Assembly: GCA_030549335.1 (NCBI GenBank)
Contig: CM060197.1
Location: 18,674,501 to 18,738,500, forward strand
Source: Pontederia crassipes
Taxonomy: Eukaryota; Streptophyta; Magnoliopsida; Commelinales; Pontederiaceae
DNA: 64,000 nucleotides
Direction: 5' to 3'
The notes under the pieces were generated by a model. That model searched no databases, had not been told where the DNA came from, and was given only the letters and a program-made list of their open reading frames with translations. The translations under genes and the position numbers were made by a program. Shown here in pieces: positions 21,790 through 35,117 of this stretch; position 1 is the first letter of the stretch, and each line of letters begins with the position of its first letter.

Positions 21790-24564
21790 TCATCACTAGC
21801 TGATCACTATAGTCTTTTATCCCATTTTAGATGCATTTCACCCCTATCGAGCCCCTAAATTGCCCAACTTTTGGTCAATTATGTCTGGAATGCATGGATT
21901 ATGATAACTAGTTGATCTTCCTCATTTTATACTTAATTCCATGTGCATATAGGTTCTGAATTGCCAAAATCCATAAATATTTCATTTCTATGCCAAGTTA
22001 TCATTTTTAGGACAAGTTATCACTCCAATAGGACAAGTTATCATTATTTTGAGTGAACTGATTTTCAATGATTTTCTTTCTCTAAATCCATTACTATCAA
22101 TAATGAATCATATTTGGATGGTCATATCTCAACTTGTGCAAAATTTTAAGTCCATTTGAACAACATCATTTTTCCAATGCCAAGTTATCGTTAAAGGGCA
22201 AAACTGTCATTTCAACATGCAAAGCTGTCAATTCTGCACAAAGGCATTAAGCAATCACTAAAACATTGTCTTAACTCATAGCTGTTCAAATTTGATCACA
22301 TTTGGATAACCACAACCAAAGTTATGACAAGTTAACATTTTTAAGGCAATTAAGTTATCGTTTTGGCACCCAATTTATCATTCCTATGAAATCTTATCCA
22401 TATTTGATTTCTGACCTCATTCACTTGCCATCCTACTCCCGTTGATGCCTTCAATGCTTTGAATCACCCAGATTTGGACATTTTCCATAAAATATGCAAA
22501 GTTATCATTCCGGGTTCTAAATGTATCATTTCTGATTTATGGTTTTCATTTCTGCACAACACCAATCCTATTTGATGTTTGAACTAATGTATATCACTAT
22601 CTTAATATTTATTTGTTTAAATCCTATTCAAGGGCTTTGATGTTTGCTGTTGTGGACTTTTTAGCAGGGAAAACAAATTGCAAAAGCTGGAAAAAGGTGA
22701 GGGGGACCACTCCAAAAAGCTGCTATTTTGTGCAGCTATAATTTCAGACTGACAGGTGGCTTTCATCCAATGCTATGGAATATTCTGAGGCTAATCAAAG
22801 GGTGATAAGAGGCCATATATAAGCTGGAGAAACCCTGGAAACAGGGGGAAGGTCGGCCATTACAGGAGGGAGCAGATTGAGCAAGGATTCATGCTGGAGA
22901 GAAGCTGTTCTAGAGCTGAAGAAGCTGATTTCTTCAACAAATCTGATTCCAGGATGGATAGCTTCTATTCTTCATTCCATTTTGTATCAAACTTTGTAAT
23001 TATGAGGAGCTAAACTCCATGTCTCCTAGGATAGGGTAGTAGTCTAGATTAATCATGGATGGATTAGGGAAAATCTGATTTCCTGCACTGAAATCTGATT
23101 TCTGGTTTTATAATTCTGATTTCTGAACTCATATGAATCTGTTCTTGTCATTGCAAAAAATCAATGGCAAGTTTCTTGATTCAATTCTAATTAGAATCTG
23201 ATTTTTTCTGATTTCTGAAATATGATTTTCCTGATTTCTGAATTCCTGAATTGTTGAAATTTGTTTTCATCATTGTGGAACCCTAATTGAATTAATAACT
23301 GAGAGGTTGCTTATGGTTCTATTCTTGTTCAGAAATGAATCAAGAGACAATGAAGTTTCTAAGGTTTCAATCCATGAATTATTGTAAACATTTCAACTTG
23401 TCATTGTTGATTTCTGATTTCAAATCTGATTTCCTGAAAACTGAATTGCATTTTTTATTTCTGATTCTCAAAATCTGACATCATTGTAGGATCCCTGATT
23501 TCTTAGCAGCTAAGTAGCTAATCCTATGGTTTCCTCCTTGTTCAGAAATGAATTAAGGGACAATGATACTTCCAAGGTTTAATTCCCTGAATTGTTGCAA
23601 CTCTTAATGTTGAATTCTGAAATTCCTTTGTTGATTTCTTGAAAATTCTGTAGGACTCTTCTTTGTTATTGTAACCTCTGATTTCATTTGATCACTGAGA
23701 GGTGAATTAAGGTTATCTTGCAGTTCAGACATGAACCAAGAAGCAATTCCAAGTGTTGAGTTCCATATGTAATTGAGTGCTGATTTCTATCCAATCCCTA
23801 AGTGAAAATGTGGATTTCATTTAAATTTGCAGCTGAGAAGCTGATTTAAAATCCTCTTATAGTTTAGAGATAAACCAAGGAGCATTTGCACTAAGATTGG
23901 ATTGATTTCATCCCTGTTTAGTTGATTGAAGCATTTCCTTCATTTTCAAAGTGTAATTGAAGGTTATCATCTCATATTTCACTAGTTTGTTAAAATTCAG
24001 CAAGGGACTTTGTTTTAAACTTAATGTCAACTTGATTTCAGTGAAGGACCTCTTTTAATTCAACTTAGCTAATTAATCATATGAGAATGTGATAGTTAGC
24101 CTTGATTCAATTGTGCTGTGAAAACAAATTATTTTCAAGTTGAGTTAAAATTGAAATTTAATGATAACTTGTCCATTCCACCCATAATTAAATTAGATGA
24201 ACCCCAACTTCTAGGAGAACCTTTCTCATTGATAGATAAACCCCTTTAGACTCTAGATCAGCATTTACAATTCAGTTTAGATAACTTTTCAAAAATCCCA
24301 AATCAGTTATCATTTTAGCCCTTTTTAGAAATCGGTTTTAACTTTCTTCCAAATTCTTGGATTTTTAACTTTAGATAAGGCTAATCTAGATTGCTTAGAG
24401 AGTCTTGGACTTCAAATCACTGTGGATACGACATTTGGGTAACTACAATTGACCTGTATACTTGCAGTAGAGAGTGAATTAGGAAGTTGAAACAAAAATT
24501 GAAAAAATTGACTTTTGACCCAAAAATCAGCAAGTTATCAATAAACCTCCCAATTTCACTACCA
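21790..24564 (+). mobile_element. solo Athila-family LTR, plus orientation
   Basis: 2,775 bp. Starts TCATCACTAGCTGATCAC (one base off the family TGATCACTAGCTGATCA) and ends CCCAATTTCACTACCA. Perfect TSD gatag at 21785-21789 and 24565-24569. TATA box CATATATAAG at 22814-22823. No internal region remains, so it formed by LTR-LTR recombination after insertion into Athila B gag. The ORFs inside are not conserved. Confidence 0.92.
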
Positions 24565-24569
24565 GATAG

Positions 24570-25736
24570 TGAAGACTGATTCTGGTATGGAGGTGGTTGA
24601 TTCCTTGGCAAAATCTTGGGCTTCCAATTAGAATTCTACATGGGTGGCCCTTGATAATGGTTGGCCTTATATGACAGGTAGGAGTGATTCCTATTTTCTA
24701 GGGTATAGAACTCAGCAGGGGGTTTCATTTCATAACTTCCCACAGCATTCACTTGGTCTATGGATTGTTCATATTATTGCATTATCAGGTTGCAATTGTC
24801 TATGACATGGCCTTGATTTCCACACACATCGCATCTGGTTTCAGGATTGGAAGCCTTGTTGATGTTAGGTGTTAAATTGAACTTCTCCAAGGCCTTGTGC
24901 AACCCTTTCAATTTGGACAGCAATGTTGTTGACTTGATTATCATTTGATGGCCTCCTTGTCCTATCATGAGTAAGGAAATGGTGGTTCTTGGCAATGTTC
25001 TCAATTAATTGGTAGGCTTCATCAATGTTCTTGGACGCAAAAATCCCTCCTGCAGTAGTGTCCAATGCCACTTTAGATGGATAGTTATATCCCTTGTGGA
25101 AATAGTTGACTAATTGCCATTTTTCAAACCCATGGTATGGGCATGCCCTCAACAAGCTCTGGAGTCTTTGCCATGCATCATGTTCTCCTGATCCAATTGG
25201 TAAAACCTGACAATCTGGTCCCTATAGTTATCAATTTTGCTAGGTGGAAAGAATTCAGCTAGGAATAATTGAATTATGGACTCCCAAGTGGCAATCTCTT
25301 CAGGTTTGAGGGTCTTGTACCAAGACTTGGCCTTGTCCTTGAGTGAAAAGGGGAATAGCCTCATGTAGACAGCATCCATAGGAGTATTGTTGAAGTGGAC
25401 AGTGCTGCAAATCTCCATGAAGTGGTCAAGGTGTGAAGCTGGATCCTCATTTCCTAATCCAGCAAATTGATATTGCCTTATCATTGTAACCAATGTTGGA
25501 TTCACTTCAAAATTGGGAGCAGGTGCTAAGGCTCCATCCCCTTATTGATTTTTGACATTGCTAGGTGAATAGCAATCCTTGAGTGTCCTTGGTGCTGCTA
25601 TATTAACCTCTTCTTCCTCCTCTTCAAAAATTCTTCTTCTTCCCTCTTGCCTTTGCAATCTCCTCCTTCTCAAGAATCTCCTTTCAGATTCGGAATCTGA
25701 TTGATAATAGTCCTCTTGATAATCCAAGTCCTGCAT
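24570..25736 (-). pseudogene. Athila B gag, N-terminal and central part
   Basis: From the first ATG (25736): FMQDLDYQEDYYQSDSESER, the Arg/Glu-rich stretch, a TAA after PSNVKNQ, then the gag domain (LFPFSLKDKAKSWYKTLKPE, FLAEFFPPSK). A small deletion near 25180 shifts the frame at the DAWQRLQ segment. The next frame holds RACPYHGFEKWQLVNYFHKGY, and a further shift leads to the knuckle CDVCGNQGHVIDNC. It is interrupted at 24565 by the solo LTR. Confidence 0.85.
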
Positions 25737-25898
25737 AAATGAATTCAGAAGTATCAAATTCAGAAAAGAAAAAAAATTGGATAAAAATGAAAAATTCAGA
25801 ATGATAACTTGCAAAAACTGAAAATTGGGCTAATAAATGGACTGATAACTAGTCTAAAACTAATCTAAACTATCTAAGTTAATCTAATTGACCTCAAA

Positions 25899-25916
25899 TA
25901 CCCAGCAACGATGTCA
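25899..25916 (-). other. Athila B primer binding site, degenerate tRNA-Asp
   Basis: The plus strand reads TACCCAGCAACGATGTCA, differing from the site in A at four positions, three of them G-to-A or C-to-T changes typical of methyl-cytosine decay. Same six-base spacer AAAACT before the LTR. Confidence 0.75.
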
Positions 25917-25922
25917 AAAACT

Positions 25923-28900
25923 TGATGTGAGTTAAGTGTAGTGATAACTTGCTGATTTTATGGTTAGAATTGAGAATTTTCAATAATTGGTTCAACTCCC
26001 TAACTCACTCTCTACTGCAGTGCACAGGTCAATTGTAATAAATCCAAATGTCGTATCCACAGTGATTTGAAGCCAATGACTCCCTAAACAATCTAGACTA
26101 GCCGTAACTAAAGTGACAAAATCAGAAAATTTAGAAAGGTAGAAGACATATTTTTAATAGTGGCAAAAGGATAACTGCTTTTGGATTTTTGGAGATTTAT
26201 ATAGACTGAAATTTAGATGTTGATCTAAGGGCTAAAAGGGTTTATCAATCAATGGGAAAGTCCTCCTAGGAATTGGAGTTCATCTAATTAAAATATGGAT
26301 GGAATGGAACAAGTTATCAATGTATGTCAATTTTAACTCAACTTGGAAATGGATTGTTATCACAGCATGATTGAACCAGGACTAATTATCATATTCCCAT
26401 ATGATTAATTAGCTAAGTTGAATTAGAAGAGGTCTTTACAAATATCAAGTTAACATTAAGCCTAAACTCAAGTCCCTTACTGATATTTCAAAAATTCATT
26501 CAAATCAATCAATTCAGTAAAGTCTGAAATGATAACAACCAACTACACTTCTAATAACGAGAGAATTACTTCAATTGACTCGGCAGTAATGAAATCAATC
26601 CAATATTACTGCTAGTGCTTCTTGGTTTATCTCTAAATAGCAAGAGGATTTTAAATCAGCCTCTCGACTACAAATTGAATTGAAATCCACACCAACATCA
26701 ATTAATTGAATTCATTGAGCACATAATTACAGATTTGAATCTAACAATTATCACTGCATCTTGATTCATCTCTGAACAAGAAGGAAACCATGAATCAACC
26801 TCTCAATTGCCTATAAATTGGGATTTCACAATGACAAGCAGATTCCATAAAATTCAGAAATCAGAATTCAAAATAGATTCTACCAACAGCATGTTTTTGC
26901 AAATTGAACTCAAGGGAAATATCATTGCCTCTTAATACATTTCTGAATAAGAAGAAACCCATAAAATCTACCTCTCAGCAGCTAATGGAATGAGGGCTTT
27001 TACAATGATAAACAGATCCCAGAAATCAGAAATAAAAAATGCAGAATCAGAAATCAGAAATCAGAAATCAGATATCAATGCAGGAAATCAGATTTGTCCA
27101 TATACCATCCATAACTAAACTAGATTACTACCCTATCCTAGGAGAGTTGAGATTTAGCTCATTATAATTACAAGAATAGTCACAATACAAGTAAGGAAAC
27201 TGATAGAAAACATCCTAAAATAAGACTCTGGTTCCTTCCTTCTGCTCCTCTTGGTTCCTTCCTTCAGCTCCTTCCTGCAAAAACCCTTGCAATGGCCACC
27301 CCCCTTTTCCATCCAGATTCTATAGTTTATATATGACTTTTGTCCACCCTTGGATGCAGATTAGAATGTTCTATTCCACTCTGATTATGCCAAGTGTCCT
27401 GGTCCAGAAATAATGGCAGGTGCAGCAGCTTTTGGACAGCCAAAAACCAAGTGGTCCCCCTCCTTTTCCAGCTTGTGCAGCCTTGTTTTCCCTACTAGAA
27501 GAGCCAAAACAGCAAGCATCAAAGTCCTTGAATAAGATTTAAACAAATAAGGATTAGGACAATAACAATTATTAGCTCTATTATCAAATGGGATTTGGTG
27601 TTGTGCAGGAATGAAATTCTTAATTAGAAATGATAACTTTTAAGCCCGGAATGATAACTTTGTGCCATATCATGAAAATTGTCCAAATATGAGTAGTTCA
27701 AGCATTGAAGGCATCAAAGGGATTAGGATGGCAAGTAAATGAGGTCAATTATCAAGTGTGATAAAATTTCATAGGAATGATAACTTGAGCCCCGGAATGA
27801 TAACTTTGTGCCATAAAATGATAACTTGTAAATTTAGTTGTGGTTATCCAAATGTGATCAAATCAGAGCAGCAAGAAGTTTGGACAGTAATTTAACAATT
27901 GCTTAATGTTGTTATGCAGAAATGATAACCTTGCACATCGAAATGACAATTTTGCCCTAAAAATGATAACTTGACACCAAGAATGATAACTTGTGTATTG
28001 GGGTGATAACTTTGCACAAATCAAACAATGGTTATCCAAATATGATTCATTCATAATTACAAGGGATTTAGGGCAAGATAACAACTAGAAATCAGCTCAA
28101 TTAGTAAAATGATAACATAGCACATTGGAATGATAACTTGGCATAGATGATAGTGAAATTGAGGAGTATAATGATAACTTGTTGAATTTTGGGTCAAAAG
28201 TGAGATTTTTCAATTTTTGGTTGAACTCCTTAATTCACTCTCTACTGCAACTATATAGGTCAATTGTAGTAAATCCTAAATGTTGTATCCATAGTGATTT
28301 GAAGCCAAAGACTCCCTAAGACAATCTAGACTAATCCTACTTCTAGTGGCAAAAACATGAAATTAAAGAGAATGGAAAACATATTTTTAATTTTGGCAAA
28401 AAGGATAATTGTTTTTGGACTTTTGTAAAGTTATCTAAACTAAATTATAAATGCTAAACTAAGGGCTAAAAGGTTTTATCTATCAATGAGGAAGGTTCTC
28501 CTAGGAGTTGGGTTCATCTAACTTAATTATGGATGGAATGGAACAAGTTATCAATTTTTAGTCAAATTTGATTCAATCTTAACATGACTGCTCTCACAGC
28601 TGAATTTGTCCAAAACTAATCATTATATTCTCATATAAATGTTAGCTAGATTGAATTAGAAGAGGATTCCCACTGAATATCAAGTTATCATTAGGCTCAA
28701 GATCAAAATTCCTTGCTGATTTTTGACAATTGTAGTGAAAATCAGAAATGATAACATCCAATTGCACCTTAAACATGAGGGAATTACTTCAATTAAATAA
28801 ACAGGAATGAAATTAATCCAATATTAGTGCTAATGCTTCTTGGTTTATCTCTAAACCACAAGAGAATTTTAAATCAGCCTCTCAGTTGCAAATGGAAATG

Positions 28901-31016
28901 AAATCCACATTTTCACTAATGGATTGAGTAAAATCAGTACACATCACACATAGGAATCCAGCACATGCCATTGCTTCTTGGTCCATCTCTGGACTGCAAG
29001 ATAACCCTAAGTTCACTTCTCAGTGGATGATGGAATCAGAAGTTTTACAACAGCAAGGTAGAATCCAATAAATTTCAAGAAATCAGCAATGGGAAATCAG
29101 GAAATTAGCAATGGGAAAATTCAGAAATCAGCATTGAAGATTTGCACAAATTCAGGGATTTAAACCTTGGAAATACCTGTCCTTTAATTCATTTTTGAAC
29201 AAGAAGGAACCTAAATATTAGCTCCTCAGCTACTAAGAAATCAGGACTCCACAATGGTGAAAACAGATTTGACAATTCAGAAATTAGAAATGGGAAAACA
29301 GAAATCAGAAAATCAGATTCGTAATTGGGTTGAACCTAGAAATTTGCCATTGGTTCTTGATTCATTTCTAAACAAAGAGTAGATCAAAGGACAACCTCTC
29401 AGTTGTAAATACACTCACAGTGTCAAGATTAGATCCATTGAAACTAGAAATGCAGAAATCAGAAATCAGGATTTCAGAAACAGAAATCAGAACTTGATAT
29501 AAGTGCAGGAAATCAGATTGGTTCTTCATCCATCCACAACTAAATTAGACTACTACGCTCTCCTAGGAGAGCTGAGATTTAGCTCATTATAGTTACAAGA
29601 ATGGATACAAAACAGATAGAAATAGCCATGCCAAACATCTGAATTAAGAAAGGATAGAAATCTATGACAGAAATCAAAATGCAGCTTGGTCTTCCCCAGC
29701 CTCCTCTCAGCTCCTGATCCAGAATCCTTCCAATGGAGGCTCCCCCCTGATTCCATAGGGTTCTCAGCTTATATATGACTTCCTTCCACCCTTAGATCAG
29801 CATCAAATTGTTCCATAGCCCCTAATTTGAGCCACCTATCTAGGTCTTGAAATTCCAATTGCTGTGACAGCTTTTGGACAGCAAAAAGTAGGTGGTCCCC
29901 TCTCCTTTTTCTCCTTTGTGCAGCCCTATTTCCCCTGCTAGAAGGTCAAAACAGCAAGCATCAAAGTCTTCTAATAAGATATAAGCAAATAAGGATTAAA
30001 ACAACAAGTAATGTCAGCTCAATTATCAATGGGGTTTGGTGTTGTGCATAATTGAAAACCAAAATAAAAAATAATAGTTTGGAGGCCCGGAATGATAACT
30101 TTGCATATATCATGGAAAATGTTCAAATATGGGTAGTTCAGAGCATTGAAGGCATCCAAGGAATTAAGATGGCAAGTGAATGAGGTCAGAAATCAAATGT
30201 GGATAAGATTTCATAGGAATGATAACTTGGGTGCCAAAACGATAACTTGATGCCATAAAAATGATAACTTGTCATAACTTTGGTTGTGGTTATCCAAATG
30301 TGATCAAATTTGAATAGCAATGAGTTATGACAGTAATTTGATGATTGACTAATGTCTTTGTGCAGAATTGATAGCTTTGCATATCGAAATGATAGTTTTG
30401 CCCTTAAACGATAACTTGACACTAAAAAATGATAACTTATGAAATGGAGTGATAACCTTGCACAAATTGAAATATGGTCATCCAAATATGAATAATTCAT
30501 GATGGCATGGGATTAAGGGTAGAATAATCACTGGAAATTAGCTCAATTAAAATAATGATAACTTGCGCACTTGAAGTGGTAACTTGCCCTACAAAATGAT
30601 AACTTGACATAGAATTGTCATTTTTATGGATTTTAGCAATTCAGAGCCTCTATGCACATGGAATTAAGTATAAAATGAGAAAGATCAACTAGTTATCACA
30701 ATCCATGCATTCCAAGCATAATTGGCCAAAAGTTAGGCAATTTGAGGGCTCGATATGGGTGATTTGAATAGAAAATGCGATAAAAACATAATATGATCAG
30801 CTAGTGATCAATAGAATTGATAACTTTATGAATTTTAGCAATTCAGAACCTCTATGCACATGGAATTGAATACAAGATGAGGATGATCAGCTGATTATCA
30901 CAATCCATTGCATTCCATGCATAATTGGTCAAAAGTAAGGCAAAATGAGGGCTCGATATGGGTGAAATGAATAGAAAATGGGATAAAAACCTAATATGAT
31001 CAGCTAGTGATCACTC
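25923..31016 (-). repeat. Athila B 5' LTR, interrupted
   Basis: Own sequence is 25923-28147 and 30816-31016 (about 2.43 kb). Ends TGATCAGCTAGTGATCA before the TSD ctcag. TATA-like GTTTATATATG at 27325-27335. Split by the solo LTR at 28148. Confidence 0.9.
28148..30810 (-). mobile_element. solo Athila-family LTR, minus orientation, inside the Athila B LTR
   Basis: 2,663 bp. Starts TGATAGTGAAATTGAGG and ends TGATCAGCTAGTGATCA. Perfect TSD ataga (28143-28147, 30811-30815). The host LTR sequence continues correctly on both sides. TATA box at 29767-29778. An LTR has inserted into an LTR of a related subfamily. Confidence 0.92.
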
Positions 31017-32950
31017 AGCCTTGCACACGGTAATCAAAATAGAAGCCTCTAACCGAGAGATGTCTTCTTCCCGAACGATGGATGTACAAAGCTCTTTAAA
31101 GAACATAGATAACTCTGTTAAAACTTTCTAGATGGACTTTGGAAAAAGTTCTTTATAGGCAATTGGAAGCAACTTTTGCATAAAAATATGACAATCGTGA
31201 TTTTTCATCCCATGTATCTTCCCATTTTCGAGGTTAAAATAATGAGATATGTTTGATACACATCCATCGGGAATTTCAATAGCTTGACCCATTCGAAAAC
31301 TACTTTTCTTTGATCATTGCTCAATACATAAGTATCTTTGGCTTTTTGCATTTACCATTTTGAAGATGAATGATATCTAGCTCTAGTCTTCTGCATATAA
31401 CTTTCATGTCTTCACGCGCCTGTATGCTATCTTTTGTTCTTCCATAAAGGTGTTGAAGATGTTGTCAAATACGTTCTTCTCCACAAGCATGACGTCCGAG
31501 TTATCATGTACCAAGTTTGAAGACCAATAAGGCAACTCCCAAAAAATATTTCATTTCTCCCAATTATGTTCACTTTCAAACCCAATTTGCTTGTAAGAAC
31601 TAGCCTTCAATCTGAATGAGACTCCATTAAGCTTGTTTACTTACTCTAGCAATTCTTGTCCCGTCAAATGACTTGGAGGCAATGTGTTCTCAGTTGTATT
31701 CTTTTTAAATGAGTCTTGATCGGGATGCATTGAATTCTCCAATTGCAAAAACATCCGATGACAATCAAATCAACAAACTTTCCTACAATTTTTCAAATAA
31801 AAAGATTTTGTATTCTTTCTGCATATGGAACAAGCAAGTTTACCTTTTGTGCTACAACCACTCAACATTTCATATGCTGGAAAATCACTTATGGTCCACA
31901 ATGAAATTTTGCTTCTTAGATTTGTCGTAACCACGCCATCCTCACACAACATGTTGAGTTCATCAATCAAAGGTTTCAAGTAAACATCTAAACTTTACTA
32001 GGAGATCGAGGACGTGGGATCATACATATAAGCAATATGTTCTCTCGTCTCATTTACATGCTTGGAGGTGAATTATAAAGTATCACAAAAACTGACCAAT
32101 ATGAATAAGAAGTACTTGATGAGCCAAATGGGTTGAAGCCATCGTTGCAAAGTCCTAATCTAACATTGCGTGATTCTACTGAAAAAATCGGATGAAGTGC
32201 ATCAAATCATTTCCATGCCTTAGCATCTGAAGGATGTGTAATGAATTTTGATCATCACGTGCCCCTTCTCTGTGCCACCTCGTAAATGATGCAGTTTTCT
32301 TAGAAAAAGTAGTCATTGCAATCTTGGAACAATGGGAAAGTATCTGAATACTACATTTGCCAAATTTTTTTCGAACTTTAAGAATTCTTTGTCGGTTTGT
32401 ATCTAGGCTCGTCACAAATAGAACAACTCATAAGTGAGTTATTTTCCTTGTAATACAAATACAATGATTCAGACATGCATCAATCTTCTGATATTCCAGC
32501 CCTAAATCTCTCATCAATCTTTTGCACTTGTAAAAAATTCTCGATAATTTCTCTGAAGTTAGAAGCATCCGTTCAAAATGACTTTCGCTCGCATTAAATT
32601 TTGATCCCAAGTTCGTTAATTGTACTACTGCAGAAAGTGTAGTTTGCTTCATGCATCCATCCCATAAAGGTTCATCTACTTCTTCGGCATGGACGTAAGA
32701 TTTCACCATATGAAGAAGCAACACCTTCATTTTGATATGCCGCATTAATAAATTCATCAAAACCATCCTTATATTCTTCTGCTATAACGCCATGTTTATC
32801 CTTCCAACGACGATATGACTTTATCATTTCTGCAGCGGACAACATTAAGTCATATGTCAATAAATTCTTGTATTGGAAACATGTGATTTTGAAGTTATGA
32901 AGTCCAAAATCACATGTTTCAAGTACTTGATCGTCATTACTGATCAATGA
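31017..32950 (-). pseudogene. CACTA-1 Tnp2 transposase, N-terminal and core part
   Basis: Would cut and join the transposon ends. Recognisable Tnp2 family pieces in order: DKHGVIAEEYKDGFDEFINAA (32.7 kb); DEPLWDGCMKQTTLSAVVQL and LGLEYQKIDACLNHCICI (32.4-32.7 kb); DTNRQRILKVRKKFG and SFTRWHREGARDD (32.2-32.4 kb); PLIDELNMLCEDGV, LWTISDFPAYEMLSG and STKGKLACSICRKNTKS (31.77-31.98 kb); then EEDISRLEASILITVCKAE up to the Athila B junction. Between them are many stops and frame changes, so no segment exceeds about 110 codons. Clearly dead, but much longer than the same gene in CACTA-2. Confidence 0.83.
32873..32923 (-). other. conserved 21-bp inverted repeat (hairpin) in CACTA-1 Tnp2
   Basis: Arms TTGGAAACATGTGATTTTGAA and TCCAAAATCACATGTTTCAAG with a nine-base loop. 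The same hairpin lies in CACTA-2 at 48170-48220 with compatible sequence. It falls in the first recognisable Tnp2 coding part. Confidence 0.6.
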
Positions 32951-33410
32951 ATTATCATATTCTAGTCTCTTTTTTCAATGTTCTTATTTTAATTAACGAT
33001 AGTGTTCATCCACATTCTTGTTAACTGTAATGAGAACATGAGAAAAAAGCCAAAAAATTGATAATAATTTATCAGTATTTGATATGGAGTTGAATCTCAT
33101 CGAATATAGATTCGATGCATAATTCAAAATAATATAGTTAATTTGTTCATTTATTTTTCAAGTCACCATGTTCATCTAATTGCAGGCATAAATTTAAGAA
33201 ATAATTTAGTTTGTTCATCTATTTTTCTAGTCACGATATTCATATAGTTGAAAGCAGAGTAAATTAACATAATTAAGAACATATATTCATCTAAATTAAG
33301 GTATAATTAAGAAATAATTTAGTTTGTTCATATATTCATCTAAATTAAGGTAATTAAGAACATGACCATCTTCAATTTCAAGTTAACAAAATCAATTAAC
33401 AAAAAGGGAC
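32951..33410 (-). other. AT-rich intron or leader of CACTA-1 Tnp2
   Basis: No gene seen. Repeated AATTTAGTTTGTTCAT and TATTCATCTAA phrases. It lies between the GC-rich block and the Tnp2 coding start, where CACTA-2 has its TTAAGTTAATTACTA minisatellite. Confidence 0.5.
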
Positions 33411-33990
33411 TTACTGTCCGGCGGTGGAGCAGCGTCCGATTGCGCAGTGGAGGAGTGGCCGAAGAGGGCAGTTTTCGGCGGTGGAACGGCCGAAGAGGGC
33501 AGCGGATGAGGGCGTTGTCCAGTTGCGGAGCAATTCAGGTGGCGGAGGAGCAAGTCGCGTGGCGGTAGAGCAATTCAGACGGCAGTAGAGCAAGTCGGGC
33601 GACGATTTGGCGGAGGAGGCCGGCGGAGGGCAGAGGAGCAAGTCGGGCGGAAGAGCAAGTTCGGCGGTGGTTGTGTGGAGGAGGCCGGCGGAGAGCGGAG
33701 GAAGCTGGGGTAAGGCGGAGGAGGGTAGAGAAGGAGGCCGGAGAAGGGCGGAGGAGGCCGGTGGAGGCAGAGGAGGCCAGCGCAAGGTGGAGGAGGGCAG
33801 AGAAGGGCGAAGGAGGCCGGAGAAGGGCGGAGGAGGCTGACGCAAGGCGAATTGAAGGAGGGTGGTTGGGCGGACGACGACGAGGTTCGTCGAGGGCGGT
33901 GTCGGAGTCGGGTTTTGAGCGTCAGGCATCGGGCGTCGGAATAGTGGCCGTCAGGCATCGGGCATCGGTCAGTCGTGGTGAAAATCAACG
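33411..33990 (-). repeat. GC-rich CCTCCGCC low-complexity block of CACTA-1
   Basis: Abruptly GC-rich; the minus strand is built from CCTCCGCC/CCTCCTCCGC-like units. Several frames stay open only because the repeat lacks stops. CACTA-2 has the same block at 43920-44736 plus 47538-47690, with little exact alignment between the copies, so it expands and turns over quickly. Possibly a former 5' untranslated exon; I cannot support a protein. Confidence 0.6.
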
Positions 33991-34428
33991 ATTGGCAAGT
34001 AATAGTGAAAAGTGAAAACGAAGAAGAGTGGTTAGGGATTTAACTTAAGTATTTAGCGCCTCCATAAAAAGCAACGCTATTTAGACGCTAAGAAGGCGCC
34101 ACTTACCTTGATATGATATTTCGAGGATGTAGTGATGCTATTTCAAATATTTTTCCTAATTCAAGAGGAGTTAGGGATTTAACTTTAGATTATATTATAA
34201 GTTTGTATTACGTTACAAGTTTATGCATTATAAGTTTATATATTATAAGTTTACACATTATAACTTTATATTATATTAAGATTATATTGAAATAGCTTTA
34301 TATGACAAAATAGTGTATATGTATATCTAATATATGTGTATGTATATGTCTATATGTGTGATAGTAAGTCACAACAATGTGTATGTGTGTATATATTATA
34401 AGTATATACGTGTATGTATATGTCTATA
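33991..34428. other. CACTA-1 subterminal sequence, left of element C
   Basis: Contains AGCGCC/GACGCT motifs near 34055-34095 followed by TATATGTGTATG-rich sequence. No gene seen. It continues at 39790 after element C. Confidence 0.6.
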
Positions 34429-35104
34429 TGATATGAACCAGGAAATGCCTATAATTGCAGCCGGTGATAGAAGAATGTTCTAGCAAAGTTGGATGATCAA
34501 GATGATGGCGTGGATCTCAGGCCTAAGGAAATTGAAGATAATCAAGAATGTTTGTAATTTACGATTGATCCAATTACAACATCGAGTTAGATTAGATCCA
34601 AGTTCTCAATGTGCTACAAATAGGGTCGCATGAAGAGTCAACATAATTTGGATCAAATAAATAATGGTTTAACCATATTTATTTGGAATTTTTGGAATTA
34701 ATTATATATGAAAATGTTGCTGAAAGTTGCAATAGGAATTCCTTTAGTTATTTTAGGAAACTAGTTACCATGCTTGTAGGCTAAGTTAGGCCTTTTCTTT
34801 TACCCCAAATTCTACAATCTAGGGACTATTAATACTGCTATTTGTAATTATTTTAGACATCTTTGAATCTATGAAAATTTGGCTTAATTGCTTTTGTTGT
34901 GAGGGATTCTTCGGGAACTTCCGCCATTAATTACAAGGTTGGTTATCTTGTGATTAAATCCATCTATTTATAATATCGATTGCTTGGTTTATTGTAATCT
35001 TGAGGTTGATATTCCACTGCCTTGAAAATTCGTTTGATCTCGTTTCTCTTGATTATCATATATTATTCCGGACACTCAAGGCATTATTCATGAGCATCGT
35101 ATCA
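34429..35104 (+). repeat. element C 5' LTR
   Basis: 676 bp, paired with 39127-39789. A few substitutions and short indels separate the two, for example AATACTGCTATTTGTAATTA against AATACTGCTATTTCCAATTA. Confidence 0.88.
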
Positions 35105-35106
35105 GT

Positions 35107-35117
35107 TGGTATCAGAG
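35107..35117 (+). other. element C primer binding site (initiator Met tRNA)
   Basis: TGGTATCAGAG, two bases after the LTR, complementary to the 3' end of plant initiator tRNA-Met. Confidence 0.8.

Larger units (their letters stand above)
14692..31016 (-). mobile_element. Athila B, Ty3/gypsy retrotransposon (Athila-like), split by two solo LTRs
   Basis: LTRs are 14692-17106 and 25923-31016, the second interrupted. TSD is ctgag (14687-14691) and ctcag (31017-31021), one mismatch. The flanks rejoin exactly inside the Tnp2 coding region of CACTA-1. LTR starts (TGATGTGAGT...) differ from those of A, so it is a separate subfamily. Internal region on the minus strand: gag, PR, RT, RNase H, INT, all broken. 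Solo LTRs at 21790-24564 (in gag) and 28148-30810 (in the 5' LTR) are later insertions. Without them the element is about 10.9 kb. Confidence 0.92.

Noticed and set aside
33411..34015. Open frames in the CACTA-1 GC-rich block
   Set aside because: Same repeat artefact; no similarity between the copies beyond composition.
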